DNA of 64,000 nucleotides from Blastobasis lacticolella (GCA_905147135.1 LR990050.1:2616501-2680500); one strand, 5' to 3'; positions 1 through 13,057 are shown, counted from the stretch's first letter. Numbers and translations: made by a program. Notes: generated from the letters alone by a model not told the origin.

Positions 1-431
1 TTTATTTGATTAGGATTACGTTAATTTCTCTTTTCAAAAGGCAAAGACAAGCTTATCCAGGTAGGAGGCGACGCACGCATGTCAAAGATGCTTCAGGAAA
101 TAATGAAAATACAGGATAATTTATTTATCCATATTTACATTGAGCACGTTAGTTAGATGCCAGGCATCCAGATGATGTGGATGAAGTCGATATATACTAT
201 TGTTAGGCACAGAGCAATAAAAAAATTTGCCAGTCTTAACCATGAAGGTAGCTAACTTTCCAATCTCTTTGGTGCTATGGCAGAAAGTGGACCATTTCGT
301 GACGGGGGTACCAACCTAAATAGTTTCACGGAAAATTCCGTATCATTTAGAAGTACAGACGGTAAAGAATACCCTTCCTAGACCCTAGATCAAGGCTTTC
401 CGGAGGTCTATGGGAATCAAACTCTTGTACA
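1..431. other. AT-rich DNA, no gene seen
   Basis: I see no coding frame, RNA gene or complete repeat here. A stretch near 40-70 vaguely resembles LINE 3' tails elsewhere in the window, but too weakly to call. Confidence 0.5.
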
Positions 432-538
432 CGTTAATTATCTGTGCACCAATATATCTAGAGTCTATGATTAAGCTCTATTAAAAATATTAGCTTAATC
501 ATAGACTCTAGATATATCGGTGCACAAGATAACTAACG
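432..538. repeat. Foldback (inverted repeat), arms about 46 bp
   Basis: The left arm (about 432-477) and right arm (about 492-538) are reverse complements, with one substitution and one 1-base indel seen by eye, around a 14-base AT-rich spacer. The core includes TCTAGAGTCTATGATTAAGCT and its complement. No flanking duplication or coding capacity was seen. It is either a small foldback/MITE or a local inverted duplication made during repair. Confidence 0.85.
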
Positions 539-2437
539 CATACAACACAAACAGTCTGTCAGTAAGATATCGCCTAAATCTACAACACATACCTACGCAC
601 AACCCAGTGGCTTCGAATGAAATCAAGTGGAAGGAGTCAGTATTGGGGTGCACCAGCCCATAAACACGAGCATATCTATCCTGTATTGGGACGAATGTGT
701 ATGGGAATACTTTAATAAAAACGAATGAGTCCAGAAGTGAATTTGTACGCGCTAGCACAATAATATATTATCTTATCTCATGAAAATATACAAGCAGAAT
801 TGTTGTGCACATTTTTCTTTCTAATTTGCAATTATTATGATCTAACATGAAGTAATCATGAGTGAGAAAATATATAATATATAAATAGAGAGATAAAATC
901 CAGAAATCGCGAGTTACGGTAAGAAGAGAAACGAAACGGCACATTGTAAGAAAAGAGCGCAGTTATCTCTACGTGCTGATATCCCGTAGTAGGCTCTTAC
1001 TTGCGCCATCTAAGTAATGGCAAGTGTCAACTAGGGCTGTGGCGTGCGTGCATAACGGCTAACGTCTAATATGCCATAGTGTTATTTCCTAACATATTAT
1101 CTTTCAGTATTGAGTTTCCATATTGACCAGATCCAGATTGAAAATAATTCCATACGGCGCAGTTCATTGACCCTCAGCGGAATTCAACCAACTAAACGAG
1201 CCCGACCAGAAATTAAAAAATAAAAGTGTTGTATAATGATTAAAAACTTTTCACAAAATCCTTTTTTTTAAATTTTATAGACGACTGTTTAAGAGTATGT
1301 AATTGGAACATTAAACTATGAGTGTAGATTTTAACTAAAGGCGAGGAGACCCGAGAATTCGGTCGGATTCGGATTCCGGATTCCAAAACGGATTTCGGAT
1401 TCAGATCCCTTACTTCAGTCACATAAATTCATCATCATCATCGTAGCGTTTATTCCGGTTTACGCCAGGGTCCGTTTTCCGACTTAAACTTCTTTCGTCG
1501 TGCTTACAGGTAGTATAATTTTTTTTTTCAGTTAGTTCTTTTGAGATACCTACGGAACGCTTAAAACTTCAGAACCTGATCTGCTGGCTGGCTGATCTGC
1601 AAAGTCACAAATACAATAAATAAAGAATTCCCCACTTTATTAGGGAAATTTTCCCATAAAAAAGCTAGCAACATCTTAGCATCATCTAGTAAATTGTTCG
1701 AAATTTACACAAAAGTAAATAAAGCATAATTATGAGATATTAGCATGAATCATCGTTACTTGTGCATCGTATGTAATTCCTCCTGACTTTTTAAATTTTT
1801 TCACGTTAATTTTATACCATTTGACACATTTATAAATAATTTTCATCAAGGAATAATACGTGTTATCGGTACGAAATGGCAGCGCGTTGTAAGACCTGAT
1901 GAGTGTATGGCATCCGTGTCCGCTGTCAGTTTGTCACAGCGCAAAATCTTAAGAACTCAATAGATTAGATTAGATAATTTATTTATCAATGAAATTTACA
2001 ACACATTAAGTGCATGCCATAATATAAGCAACTCATAAAAATATCGTCAAAGAAAATTAAAATAATGTCAAACAAACATTTTCAGAATATATACAATCAC
2101 AAAACAAATAAACCTAACACATGAAATGTCAATGTCCAAATCTTGGTAAATTCAGCTCACATCTCACTCAACTCGCGGGCTCGAAATGTCACCAAATATC
2201 CACACACAAAAGAACATTGCATGAGTTACACTCGTGCACTCTTGCTTTGCAATTTACTAGAATTTTCAGAATCACTCGTTGCTTTGAATTCAAAATCTAG
2301 ATGTTAAACAAGAATTGACCGGTATATATGTCGCAGCCAAATGGTTAAATTAGCCGGTTAATTAAACGGCTAGCTATTTAAGCAGTTATTTAATTGAAAA
2401 TTGGCCAAATTCATGAACTTTGAAAGTAAAGTCAAAT
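539..2437. other. Gene-free AT-rich stretch with one minor repeat
   Basis: No supported gene. Around 1350-1400 there is a short run of GGATTC-like repeats. Around 1431-1500 a CATCATCATCAT run leads into a dispersed sequence (GCCAGGGTCCGTTTTCCGAC) that recurs near 7222-7260 and 60222-60300, so it is a low-copy dispersed repeat with a trinucleotide end. Confidence 0.5.
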
Positions 2438-2610
2438 GAACGATATCGCCTCGAGTTTACGGAGCTCTTCCATTCATTGTCATAATGCTAACCTAAACTA
2501 ACCGAATAGAAACCTAATGCAAACTATTATTATACTTTGAAGTTATTATGGGTAGGTTAGCATTGAAACAATGTGTGGAAGAGCTGCGTAAACTCGAGGC
2601 AATATCGTTC
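2438..2610. repeat. Foldback with 57-bp inverted arms
   Basis: The left arm (2438-2494) and right arm (2554-2610) are imperfect reverse complements over the full 57 bp, sharing GAACGATATYGCCTCGAGTT-like outer ends and AACCT/AGGTT inner ends. The spacer is 59 bp, AT-rich and non-coding. The size and structure fit a foldback MITE. I saw no target duplication. Confidence 0.85.
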
Positions 2611-3035
2611 TTTGAACATCACTTTAAAATCTTATGAAACTGGCATATTTTCAACTAAATAATTGCTCAAACGGCTGTCCAATGGGCCTCAACAGAAAGA
2701 TTAAACTATTAGTGAGTCATTCCGGTCATTGTCTGAAAGTTACTGGGCTGAAATTTGACCTTGTCCGTCAATCAAACTTAGTTAATAACGCTGAAGTAGA
2801 CAAGGTCAAGTTTAAGCCCTACAATTTCAATATCAAACAATGAGTCAATGGAAGAGTATCATCCAATTTTGAAGATTACCGAACTACTCCATCGAGAAAA
2901 AGCAATATTTAAAATTGTAAAATAATACCATGCGAAACAATCTTGAATCCTAATATGTCTGCAAGAGACCGTAGTTCGGACCTAAGTGGTAATTTCATAA
3001 TCGATTTATACAAACTTCGTATCAATCAATTCTAG
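2611..3035. other. No feature seen
   Basis: Plain AT-rich sequence. A 69-codon open frame (2634-2843, plus) has no recognisable domain and is expected by chance. Confidence 0.45.
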
Positions 3036-3240
3036 CGAGAGAGGTAGGGCATAGTGGGATATCCCGCTCGAATCGGGGCTGCCCGACTGGGGAAGTACCT
3101 CCACCTTACAGAATACAGCAGCCAAACAACACTATTTTAATAGTGTTGTGTTTCTGCCGGTAAGTAAGGTTTACAGTGCTCCATGGGGAACGAATGCTTT
3201 GGCAGTGGAGGGGCCGCTCTTACATATTCACTATTACGTG
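3036..3240 (+). repeat. Dispersed repeat family F, copy 1
   Basis: This segment (GAGAGGTAGGGCATAGTGGG through TGCTCCATGGGGAACG) matches the reverse complement of about 18330-18516 and part of 37431-37480. A small internal hairpin (ACACTATT..AATAGTGT, near 3130-3150) is shared in degraded form with the 18-kb copy. This copy has lost the LINE-like 3' tail that the other copies keep. It is non-coding and likely a SINE. Confidence 0.7.
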
Positions 3241-4696
3241 GCTGAGTGGGGGCGGTGTGTTGGCGCGGCGGTTAGGGAGACTTAGTGAAACGGCTGTCCG
3301 CTGGCCGTCCGCAGGCTAAACGCGCTCCCGAACCCAGAAATTACATAATCTCCGCCCTGGGAGACTGAGCTGCCAGTCTTGCGAAAAGTCCCAGGCGTCA
3401 TGTTTGTGCAGGAGTGTTACGAATGTTACGTCCGGGGGGGAGTAGGGGTCCTTCCGTCCGCCGTGCTGGTAAACCGCATACTTGCCAGACTCCGTAGCAA
3501 TTATGATAGTCCCTTTACTTATTTGCTGCCAGAGCAACGATTCCATTTCAAACTTTAATGTACACCCCAAACATGACCAAAAAAAGAAAAAAGAAAAGTA
3601 GTTTGACAGCGTGTAACGTGACCTTTTACCGGCCAGTACCAGGTTCAGTTGATAAAGCTAAACTAATTAGAGGTCAGTAGCGGACTCAGTGGATAAAGAA
3701 AACTAAAGAATCAGTGGGTTATGATTATTCAGTCCATTGGTAAGCTAGCTACTACAATGAATTCATAAAAAAAACACTAATACAGCACAACAGTTACAAA
3801 AAAGAGTCTATCCACGTAAACTTTTGTCCAGGCAGGAACACTTGTTTCACTTGGGTAATGTTAAAGCAGGCCGAAAAGTACTGTTTCCAAACTGACTAAG
3901 CAACTACGTCAGCTTGAGATTTTTATAGAAGAAGATTGATGCAACTATGTGCATATTTTAGACTGAGTCTTCGGAGAAAAAAATTGATGCAACCCTTGTG
4001 CATATTTTAGTTTGATACTGATCACATAATAATTTTTCAATTAATTTTTCCTGGTAACATCTCGTTACAATATAAATTCACCTCCAAGATCAAAGGCTAG
4101 GAAAACTCTGACAAAATCCCTCCCTGCATTCTCCATTGCAGGCTCGGGTCTTCGTTTAAACACGTTCTAGAACCATTGGCACGAAAGAAGATAAAGTCTT
4201 GTTAGCCAGTAGTCATAGTTAACCAGCCAGTTCCCGAAATGAACGATATAAATTTTCGGACGGTCTCGTGTTCGACGGCCAAGGATATAATTCATGCCGA
4301 CCTGATGAGGAATTGGATCCAGCAGTTATCTAGAATAAGAGAAGCACAAAAAAGATTAAAATCTCCTTCGACTATTAAAAATATCCCACATGACATCAAA
4401 TGACGTGACAAGAGTAAAATAAACAAAACAGTTAAAATAGATCCTTTAAACTCCGATTTTACATAGTAATTGTTATAAAAAACAGTAATTATCATCGCCA
4501 TTCGACAGGAAAAATGAAGTACGTGGCATTGGGGCCCGTCTGGATCCATATTAATAAGAAAACAAGAAGTTACGAAGGTAAGAGTCCAGACACACACCCC
4601 CAATGCCCCTGTTTTTATCCAGAAACCATAATTACTTTTATCAATTGGATGTCTAGAAAACGAGAAATCATTTCCCGAACTCTATTTGAATCAAAC
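3241..4696. other. Gene-free stretch
   Basis: No coding region I can support. An 84-codon minus frame (3316-3570) and a 103-codon minus frame (4292-4603) show no recognisable motif. The sequence is moderately GC-rich at 3240-3500 and AT-rich beyond. Confidence 0.45.
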
Positions 4697-5165
4697 CATT
4701 AGTAGAACGTAGTTACAACGTAGTCTGGTTTTACAAAATTAACTTATTTTCCAGGGAAGAATGGTAAGCAATCAGAGCCTAAAGGGCCAAATCCAAAGAT
4801 ACCCATATACAACCATTATTAATGTATGAAAAATTTAAAATCAAAGCATCAACGTGCCAAACCAACGTTTGAACAGAAGTCCTAATAGTCGTAAGTGATA
4901 ACACAAGTCAGGGTTAAACCCTACATCTACAAAATTTTATTTTAATCTAAACATTAGTAAAACATAGTTACAACGTAGTCTGATTTTACAGAATAGACTT
5001 AATTTTCCAGGGAGGAATGATGAGCAGTCAGAGCCTGAAGGGCCCAAATCCAAAGATACCCATAAAAATTGATTAAAAATGGAAAAATTGAAAATAAAAG
5101 TGTCAACGTTTGGAAAACAACGTTTAAACAGGAGTACTCATAACCGTAAGTATTGCATAAGGCAA
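4697..5165. repeat. Direct tandem duplication, period about 255 bp
   Basis: Unit 1 starts at 4697 and unit 2 at 4952, both with CATTAGTARAACRTAGTTAC. Similarity continues for about 200 bp through TTTTCCAGGGARGAATG and CCAAATCCAAAGATACCCAT to the end of unit 2. The units differ by scattered substitutions, so the duplication is not recent. No open frame is shared. Confidence 0.8.
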
Positions 5166-5304
5166 AGGAATATCCTACAAGCGGCAACCCCATCCACTTT
5201 GGAGGTGGACTTTTGGTAATATTAGGGATAATATTAATAGTAATATCAGTCCATCAGCACCTTAAAACTGCGCAGCCTTCTTTTTCTGAATTTGCTCTGG
5301 TCTC

Positions 5305-5990
5305 CCACAATTGATTCACTCTCCAACTAGAATGCCAGATGTTGAGGACCATACAAGCTCCTTGCTGGACCTTTTGCTGACTACGCGCCCCAGTAGGTAC
5401 TCCATCTCTTGGCTCGTCGGATCACTGCCTTGTGCGCACACCTTGTACACTATCCGACTCTCCCGGGCCCACTGGCGTCGTGTTTGGCATTATAAGTCAG
5501 CAGACAGGGATGGATTGCGTGAATTTTATGCATCGTACCCGTGGAGGTAGCTCTGTTTTGCATCGGATGATCATAATACCTGTGCCACCACAGTTACCGA
5601 GACCATCTTAGCTGGTATGGATTGCTTCATTCCTAACCCGTTTGTGGCTACTGGGGCACGGAGACGACCATGAGGCTCGTCGAGTGAACCAATCTGCGTA
5701 CGAAGCTTGGACCACTGCTCGTCTCAATAAGGATCCGAATATTGCTGATGCAAAGCGGAAGTTAAATGCTGCCTCGATTCGCAACAGCAAGAGAGCGATC
5801 GCCAGAGCAAAATTCGCCTTCGTTAGTAGATTGGCTTTCTAGTCGCTAGCCAAGACTGCCAAGGGAAACTTTAGTCTGTCGTCCTTTCCACCACTGCGTA
5901 AACATGACGGTACCCTGGTTCACAGTGCAATAGAAAAAGACAATTTATTGAGTGCTGTCTTTGCCTCAAACTCGACTCTGAATGACGGAG
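5305..5990 (+). pseudogene. Decayed LINE ORF2 fragment (endonuclease end to RT linker)
   Basis: Read on the plus strand, translations with frameshifts and stops match the 29-32 kb LINE protein in order: MPDVEDHTSSLLDLLLTT near 5331-5390 (endonuclease C-terminal part), WRRVWHYKSADRDGLREFYA near 5470-5540, and AYEAWTTARLNKDPNIADAK with KRAIARAKFAFVSRLAF up to 5842. A few more codons of the region before the RT follow to about 5985. RT motifs and a poly(A) end are absent, so this is an internal fragment. It is non-functional, with several stops and frame changes. Confidence 0.85.
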
Positions 5991-7500
5991 GCGCCGACCC
6001 GCCTTCCATCCCATGGTGCGGCAAATCAATGCCGGAAATATCCATTTTCATTTTTATTGTGTGCAATAAACTGTTAAATGAATAAATAATTCCTAGGTTT
6101 GTCGCCAATAGAAAAATTCTTTATTACTTTTGGTTCCTGTGGTGTCAAAACAACGGAACAGATTCGCCTAGATACGCTCGTCATAAAAAATACAGAATCA
6201 TTAAATTTCATAACCAGTACTAACTTTTTATCTGCAGAGCTTTTTATGAAAAAATATTACGTGAGCACTGTAAGTTTTCTCATCTTGTACGACAGGTTAC
6301 ACAACACCCGAAAAGAGAAACTTTTATAATTACGCAACTCTTCTCTGGAGTCTTAATAATCTTGACTTTCGTTAGGTATATCAAAGGGAAACAAGAAATA
6401 TGAAGTAAGTAATAGAAAGTTCGAGTTGCAGGGAGGTGACGTAATACTTAGCTAATTTATTAATAAGTAATGTAGGCGAATGTATGTTATAATTAATGTA
6501 CTAAGTATGGTTGCCTGCGAAGCAGGGTATATCTTGCGGGAAACCTTAGTACATTATATGAGATAAGGCCGTACTGGCTCATATGTGTTTCTTGATATTT
6601 TATGAGCAATAAAGTGTTTATCTATCTACTCAGTGAAGCCGTTATATCAATGAATTATGTCAAAACTGAGTTCATCGTAGGTACATTATCTCACGTGTAA
6701 ACAAGTAAAATAAATACCGAAAAACCTACCCGTGCCGTACTGCAAAACATGAACTCACGAATCTTTTAATATGTGATGGGTCATTGGACACGCAATGCTC
6801 CAAAGGGTTGAGAGTCACGATAGGGCGATGTCTCCAATTGCTATAGGGATATTTGGAATGGGCGAGTTGCATAATTTTTTTTATTACCTACTTAATTTGA
6901 TGAAGTTTTGCGTATAGCATAGCAGAGTAAATTCTAATTTATCTAAATTTTAGAAGGAGACATTTAGGTAATCCTATAATATATTGTTGGAATAGAAATA
7001 TGATAAGGCCGCCTGTTGCTTCTCCTGCTGTTAATTTTAAGTTTGATTGTCCAATGAAGCGTTATTCATTCATTCATTCATTCATTCAAATATGAGAAAA
7101 AAAAAATTTTATAACCGGTTTTTTTACCTTTTTAATTTTTGTTGCAGTATTAAGGTTAGAGTCAACGGCGGGAGTACAAATATATTTTAGCAAAACTTAA
7201 TCTCAAACATAGTCTTAGTTAGCGCTTTACCAGCCTTTGCCAGGGTCCGCTTTCCTACTCACTCTTAGCAAAACTTAATATTAATGTCTAATGAGAAATG
7301 TGTGCTCAATGTTGATATTAGGTACATTTGTAACCTAATTTGTGCAACGCATTAGTTTTAAGCTGTAATGTTGTACAAAAGTATGAATAAATAAATAATA
7401 AATAAATTTGGAGTGAGTTAAGCGATTTCGTAATCCAGTCGCAACGGCATTGACTGTATGAATGTGCAAAAATGCGGACCGGTCTAAACCCTCGACTACA
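5991..7500. other. Gene-free stretch with repeat tails
   Basis: No gene. Around 6500-6630 a LINE-tail-like segment ends in GAGCAATAAAGTGTTTATCT, also found in inverse near 27240-27275. A TTCA tetranucleotide run lies at about 7065-7087. Around 7222-7262 is a piece of the CCAGGGTCCGCTTTCC dispersed repeat. Confidence 0.5.
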
Positions 7501-7719
7501 CCACTCTTAATCATCATCATCATCATATCAGCCAGAAGACGCCCACTGCTGGGCATAGGCCTCCCCCAGAGATCTCCAAAAAGGCCGGTCCTGTGCTTTC
7601 CGCATCCAGCTAGTACCTGTGATCCTTACCAGGTCGTCGGTTCACCTTGTAGGAGGCCTACCCACGCTGCGTCTTCCGGTACGTGGTCGCCACTCGAGAA
7701 CTTTACTGCCACTCTTAAT
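7501..7719 (-). mobile_element. 5'-truncated RTE-type LINE tail (family C, copy 1) with 11-bp TSD
   Basis: The insert is bracketed by CCACTCTTAAT at 7501-7511 and 7709-7719. On the minus strand it runs from a segment coding for degraded RTE-type C-terminal residues (the ESRVATTYRK..WMRKAQDRP type) to an (ATG)n end. Two other copies lie at 45431-45777 and 56810-56955. The size, trinucleotide tail and perfect target duplication fit 5'-truncated target-primed insertion. The clade call rests on remembered family features, not a search. Confidence 0.75.
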
Positions 7720-10700
7720 GTAGGACTCTAACTCATTCAAAGAGAGAAAACGAGATTAAAGTCAATATATAGATTATAGTATAAGGTCCGTTTTAATCTC
7801 GCCTTTTGGAAAGCGTAGCGACGCTTAACATAAAGGTGATGCAAAAAATGGACGATATTCTATGAACAATACATACTACTTCAACCTTCCTCTCTGAATG
7901 AATTAGTGTCCTTAATTAAGATGGTGTATTGGACGGTTGTGTGGCGTGGCTTAGGGTAGTAATGTGTCCAGCAATGAACTGCGATTGGCTGATGATGATA
8001 ATGATGATGACAACTTAACATGATGATGATAAATAACAGACAATGTCGGGAAACCCCACGACAATGTCTACATATACTTTATTTCCCTTTTACTACTAAA
8101 CCGATTTTAATGACCAAACCTTCGATCTATCTCGATTACATACACTGGTTTTCAAATAAAGAAAACCAGAAATACTTCTATCCGTTCGATGAGGACATTG
8201 ACGCCATCCAGAAATGAGCCTCTACGTTACTCAAAGGCAGGTAACGATTTCATACAGAGATTCAAACTAAAAACCGCAGCGGACAGCTAATGATCCATAT
8301 TAATAACTTTTTATGCTATTCACAGCAAATATTTAGACAAAAATTCAAAATAATAGAGAAAATTTCAACGATGTATTAAATAATCTATTGGTTGAAGCCA
8401 CGGCAGTTGGTCCATGTGACGCAGAATTTGTTTGTCTCCGAAACTACTAAGGCGATTTTAGAAATTCTTTCAATATCAGGAAGCTACACTATTCCCAAGT
8501 ACTTTGTTGCTGGAAAAATAATAATATATAGAGCACGTGCAAGTGGGTGAAAACCGCAGCTGAAGGCTAGTAAACAACAAAGAGCAAGGACGAGACGCGC
8601 GTGCAGCATGATTTAGCTTTCCAAACTTCAAGCCAATAACAACTAACTTCCAACTACACACTTGCCTACTCACAGCGGCTGTTCAAGAAAGTTATTGCAA
8701 CCAGTTCAGACTTCTTCGTAGCCGAACGCAAGTGTACAGAGACGCAAACTTATCTGACCCGGTGGCCAAAACTGGAACTAAATGTCGAAATTTGTAAAAG
8801 ATATTTTCAATTCAACAACAGCGACGCCGTCATCGGGTAGATAACTTTGTGGAGCTTTACGGATTCGCAAGCCCTCACGACATGTCAAACGAAACAATGG
8901 TTATGGGAAATGGCTGAAAACTGCTGTTTTCAGGCCAAGGTGAAGTGATCGATTGCCATACCACCGGCACGCTATACAAGCTATATTTAGATTTTTATGT
9001 ACTGCGTATTAGAATTTATCGATTCACACAACTATTGTGTGGATTAATGGGTTTTGTCGGAAGCATTAGGAAAGAAGCCGAAATTGTGCATTCTTAATGC
9101 TTAATATATGGAATTATTATTATTAGGCAAGATGGTCTGACGACATCACCAAGGTGGCCCGGAAGATGTGGATAAGGGAGACGTACTGTCGATCAGGATA
9201 GGAGAAACTGGGGTAGGCATATGTCTAAAGTTGGAAATGCTAATGAAGAAGAAGACGATAAGAATATTAAATTGTGAGCCACTCAATATGTAAGTATAGG
9301 TTAAAAATACTTAATACTTTAATTTTAAAGTTAAGTTATATGTATATGAGGAAGCTTTTTACGGATTTAAATTAGGTATGTACTAAAATCCTGCCCTCAG
9401 CTTTTCGGCCGATTCCCTAGAGCCTCGTCCATTTGCCAATAGGAGGACGTGCAGATGAGATTGGTTTGGGCCCCTGTGATGGTGGTGGGGCCTCAAAACC
9501 CCCATGCATCCACCCTCCACCAGTAGCCTTTCGCAAACTCCGTCCTTACTGCAACTGGCCCAAGGGCAGGAGGGCAGGTAACTGTCAATCACTCAATCAA
9601 TAATCTGTCTATTTGTGGAGTAAAAATAGTTTTTGAGGTGGAACTAATAGCAACAGAAATTATTATTGCGGTAAATGGTACGCTTCCAATTAACGCCCTA
9701 AAATGTACACCTGTGCTTTAGCCTCTGCGTGTGAAGCAAAATTTGTAGAGAATTTTATAGGCTGTAATTTAGTCGTAGACATTATTCCCGTAGGACGCAC
9801 TGTTTTCCAGATATTTAAGGAAAATAATAAAATGGGACCTTTCGGGCCCTTTGACACCAAATGCATAAAAGATACAGGTGTATGTTGATTAGAAGCGTAT
9901 TATTTACCCACCGCAATAATCATTTCTGTTTAAATTTTCAACTGTATCTTGGCCGCGCATCATTTTGAAACTACGGAATGAATTCAAATGAAACTTGGCA
10001 TGATTTAAGTTTAATCTTAACTACGAAGTAAGACATTGGACACTTTTTATCCCGAAATTCATCACGGTTCCCCTTAGAGAAAAATTACTTTGTCTTGTTC
10101 GCGGTCTGCGACTTTTTTTGGATGCGACTTCTTGGTCGGTTTTTCCTAACTTCTTCAAAGACACTGGGCAAAAAAATGATTGTTGTCGGCTACGGGATGG
10201 GCGGCGGGTCCCCTCAGCATACATTATTAAATGTGTCCTGGGGTAGCCCATTCATTCTGTGGCTGACTGTACACGGTGCGTATCGGTACTCGGTTACACG
10301 ATCCCTTTATTTTTCACGTTGTTTTTTAACTTTCGACGTTATTTGTTCCTATTTCATGTTTCAGTTTGAGTTATTATTAGGCCCCGTTAGTACATAGGTA
10401 AAATACCCTTTGAGTATAAACCTGACATTTTTTCAAAGATTCCTCCAAAGGAGGCATCTGTTCTGTAGCTCCACTAATCTCATCGGATATCTTTAAATAA
10501 GGAAATAAAGCCGCAAAATTCCTTTTTCCTCCATAAAAAATTCAAGGGCTTATTTGCACCTAACCTGCAAGCCCGAAGGTCTTAACAAGGGAAAGAAAAA
10601 AGTATTTGAGTGCCTTTCGAGTTTATGGCGTCGTAAGTTTAAGTGCGTCAAGTTTTTTCCCAGATTGACCGTAATCTGAATAAATAAATGTAAAATGAAG

Positions 10701-12524
10701 GGCGCTGATTTTATAAAATACTGATTTTATAGACTGTGATGGCGCCATAGGTTATCGAGAATAAGGAAAATTCCACTTTGTAGCGATGGTAGAGGTTTAG
10801 GCGACCCACAAAACGTTGGTGCACAAAACTGTTTTTGTGTCTAGGTGGACCCTGGGCCCTCGAGGGGGCACGCGAGGACCCAGTTATTTTTGGTGACTCT
10901 ATGTGGCTGAACCGGGACATAACGTTAAGATGATGATGATGATTTTTTGTGAACTTTTTTTACTTATTTATTCACTAAAACATTAAAATTTTTAATGTAA
11001 CACATTGTATACCTCTTTGTGGTTTGTCTCAACGATAATTTCGCCTTCGCCATCACACATACAATATTAATAAAAAAAAATTTGTGGCTGAACATACTAC
11101 GTTCGTTTTTTTGTGTCATGTTGTGCACAGGCAGACAAACTTTCTGTGGGATTCCTAAACGTTGAATGACCTCTTTAGATTTATATTGGGTTATGCACTT
11201 ACTAAATTATTATTATTTTATAGTAATGTTTATTGCCATATATCTAGATGTGTATCACATCCTGAAACCTGTTCTTCCTTGATTTTCTCGTGTATTTAAC
11301 AAAAAATGCTGGTTCTACCACCCAGCGCCATCTATTGTCTACGTTACGTATCTTCATATGCCGAGCAAAGCTCGGTTATCCAAATACTTCAGGGTTATAA
11401 ATATGTAGTTTCGTGAAAATTTCACCTTCAGATTGATTCATGTTCCGAATCATAACCTGGTTCGTAACTCTGTACCCTTGGAATTTGCATACCTATGGCA
11501 ATAAAGGCAGATAGCATGATCAGATTGATCAGTAACCGAATTTGTTCGATAAAGTTTGAATTAACTTTGAGTTTGTTCCAAAATCAATATTTCCAATGGT
11601 ACCTACTCGTACCTACAAGAGTCAGCTTTTCAAGGCGTACATTTAAGGTGTTGTTTAACCATTTTAATCGCACAATAATACTAAAACACTGTGAAAGTCT
11701 GTGTAATACCTAAAGTAATTATAAACAGAGCCCCTAACCTAGTATAGTATTATCTTTTCCCTAACTGACGAGGCAATATAAAAAGTCGATAATGAATACT
11801 TGGAGCGTCCACATTGGTTTACAGAACGTGAGCTATCGGCGAGAGGGATATCATCTTATAACCATTAGTAGATCCTATGGTACATTAATTAAGTTTCCAA
11901 TTGCCAATCGATTTTCACCCTAATAGTGATAGAATAAAGTTCAAGGTCACGCGTGTGTAAATACGATTTACTCTACCGCCATTTTATAAGTATAAACAAT
12001 ATCCGGTTGTATTTCACAATATCCTACTGTATTGTTTCTATGTGTTTGCTTGACACGTGGAAGATCATATCGTTCAGTAACACGAAAAAACTATCTATAC
12101 TCGAGGGAATTTAATTTGGGAAGCTTTACTAGATTAAAAGAATAAAACGCCTTGATCTTTTTTCTCTTCAAGTTTCAGCTGTCTGCAATTTCACGCCTAC
12201 AATTTCACTGTCTGCTCAAATGACATCTATTTAGTTTTAATTTTATTTAGCATAATATTTAATCATTTAATTCATTTGCCTAGCTGTAAAAGTGTGATTT
12301 CACTTTTTACTGTCAAACTAAATTTTAAAGTCAAATATTTTAAGATTTCATTCAGTTACTAACCACTACACAACAGTTTGATTTTGACCGAATAATGACT
12401 TGTATTTTTGACTCATTGAACGCATCAAATTCATTCAATATACCGTCTACTTTTATTTTATATTGCCTTACATCCTACTTAATTATATTATTATTACGAA
12501 AGTTTTTAAGAGTATTATTATGTT
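7720..12524. other. Long gene-free stretch
   Basis: No supported gene; open frames of 60-100 codons look random. Items seen: GATGAT runs near 7995-8030; a dispersed repeat near 8740-8800 (CAAACTTATCTGACCCGGTG), also at 59701-59760; repeat pieces near 9120-9245 and 9380-9590; and a segment near 10785-10940 ending in GATGATGATGATGAT that resembles a SINE family A 3' end (AACCGGGACATAACGTTAAG). Confidence 0.45.
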
Positions 12525-12695
12525 TGTTACTCCTTCACGCAAAAACTACTGAACGGATTTTGATGATCCGTTTAGTAGTAGACGGGTTATCCCGAAATTC
12601 AATGTGGTTCCCGCGTCAACGGATCTGGAATGCTATAACCAAATTTATAGCATTCCAGACCCAGACAGAAGTCGCGGGCAAAATCTAGTAAACTA
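12525..12695. repeat. Dispersed repeat with internal hairpin
   Basis: The segment contains AAAACTACTGAACGGATTTT, a phrase typical of arthropod LINE/SINE tails, and later AAGTCGCGGGCAAAATCTAG. Inside it GGAATGCTATAACC and its near complement TTATAGCATTCC (about 12627-12656) form a hairpin. Weaker relatives are seen near 10020-10090 and 44975-45000. Confidence 0.55.
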
Positions 12696-13021
12696 CTACT
12701 GAAAAAAGTTGGTCTACACTGGTTACCTTGTCCTTCGAGCTCTTCATGCAAGAACGCTACCATTGTTGTTTCACGGCGGAAATGAAGGACATAGCAGCTA
12801 TAGAACAGGGTCAACTTGGCAATCTGTGATTTGTAGTCAGCCCTTCTACCCTTGAAGGTAGTCGCTGCAGGCGATATCTTGTCATCAACTTGATTCATGG
12901 CTCCAACAAAGGCCTTGAACTGTGCTGTGACAGTTTTTGGATTAATTGCCATGCACAATGCCAAAGCATGCTGCTGGTGGAGTTGTGGTGGTTTATTTGT
13001 TGGTTTACCTTCAGTGCACAT
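12690..13021 (-). other. Unidentified open frame, possible exon or pseudogene
   Basis: A 140-codon frame runs on the minus strand from an ATG at 13021. Its last third (below about 12700) is the neighbouring repeat, so only the first roughly 105 codons are of interest. That part is not low-complexity and has ordinary protein composition (for example QFKAFVGAMNQVDDKISP and RRADYKSQIAKLTLFYSC). The codon for Gly in EGQG is followed by GTAACC, which could be a splice donor near 12732. I do not recognise the family. It could be a host exon, a processed pseudogene or chance. Confidence 0.3.
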
Positions 13022-13057
13022 AACCGGTTATAGTGTTGCGTAATATATCGATGTTAG

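Noticed and set aside
7462..7731. 89-codon plus frame
   Set aside because: Antisense reading of an RTE-type LINE tail.
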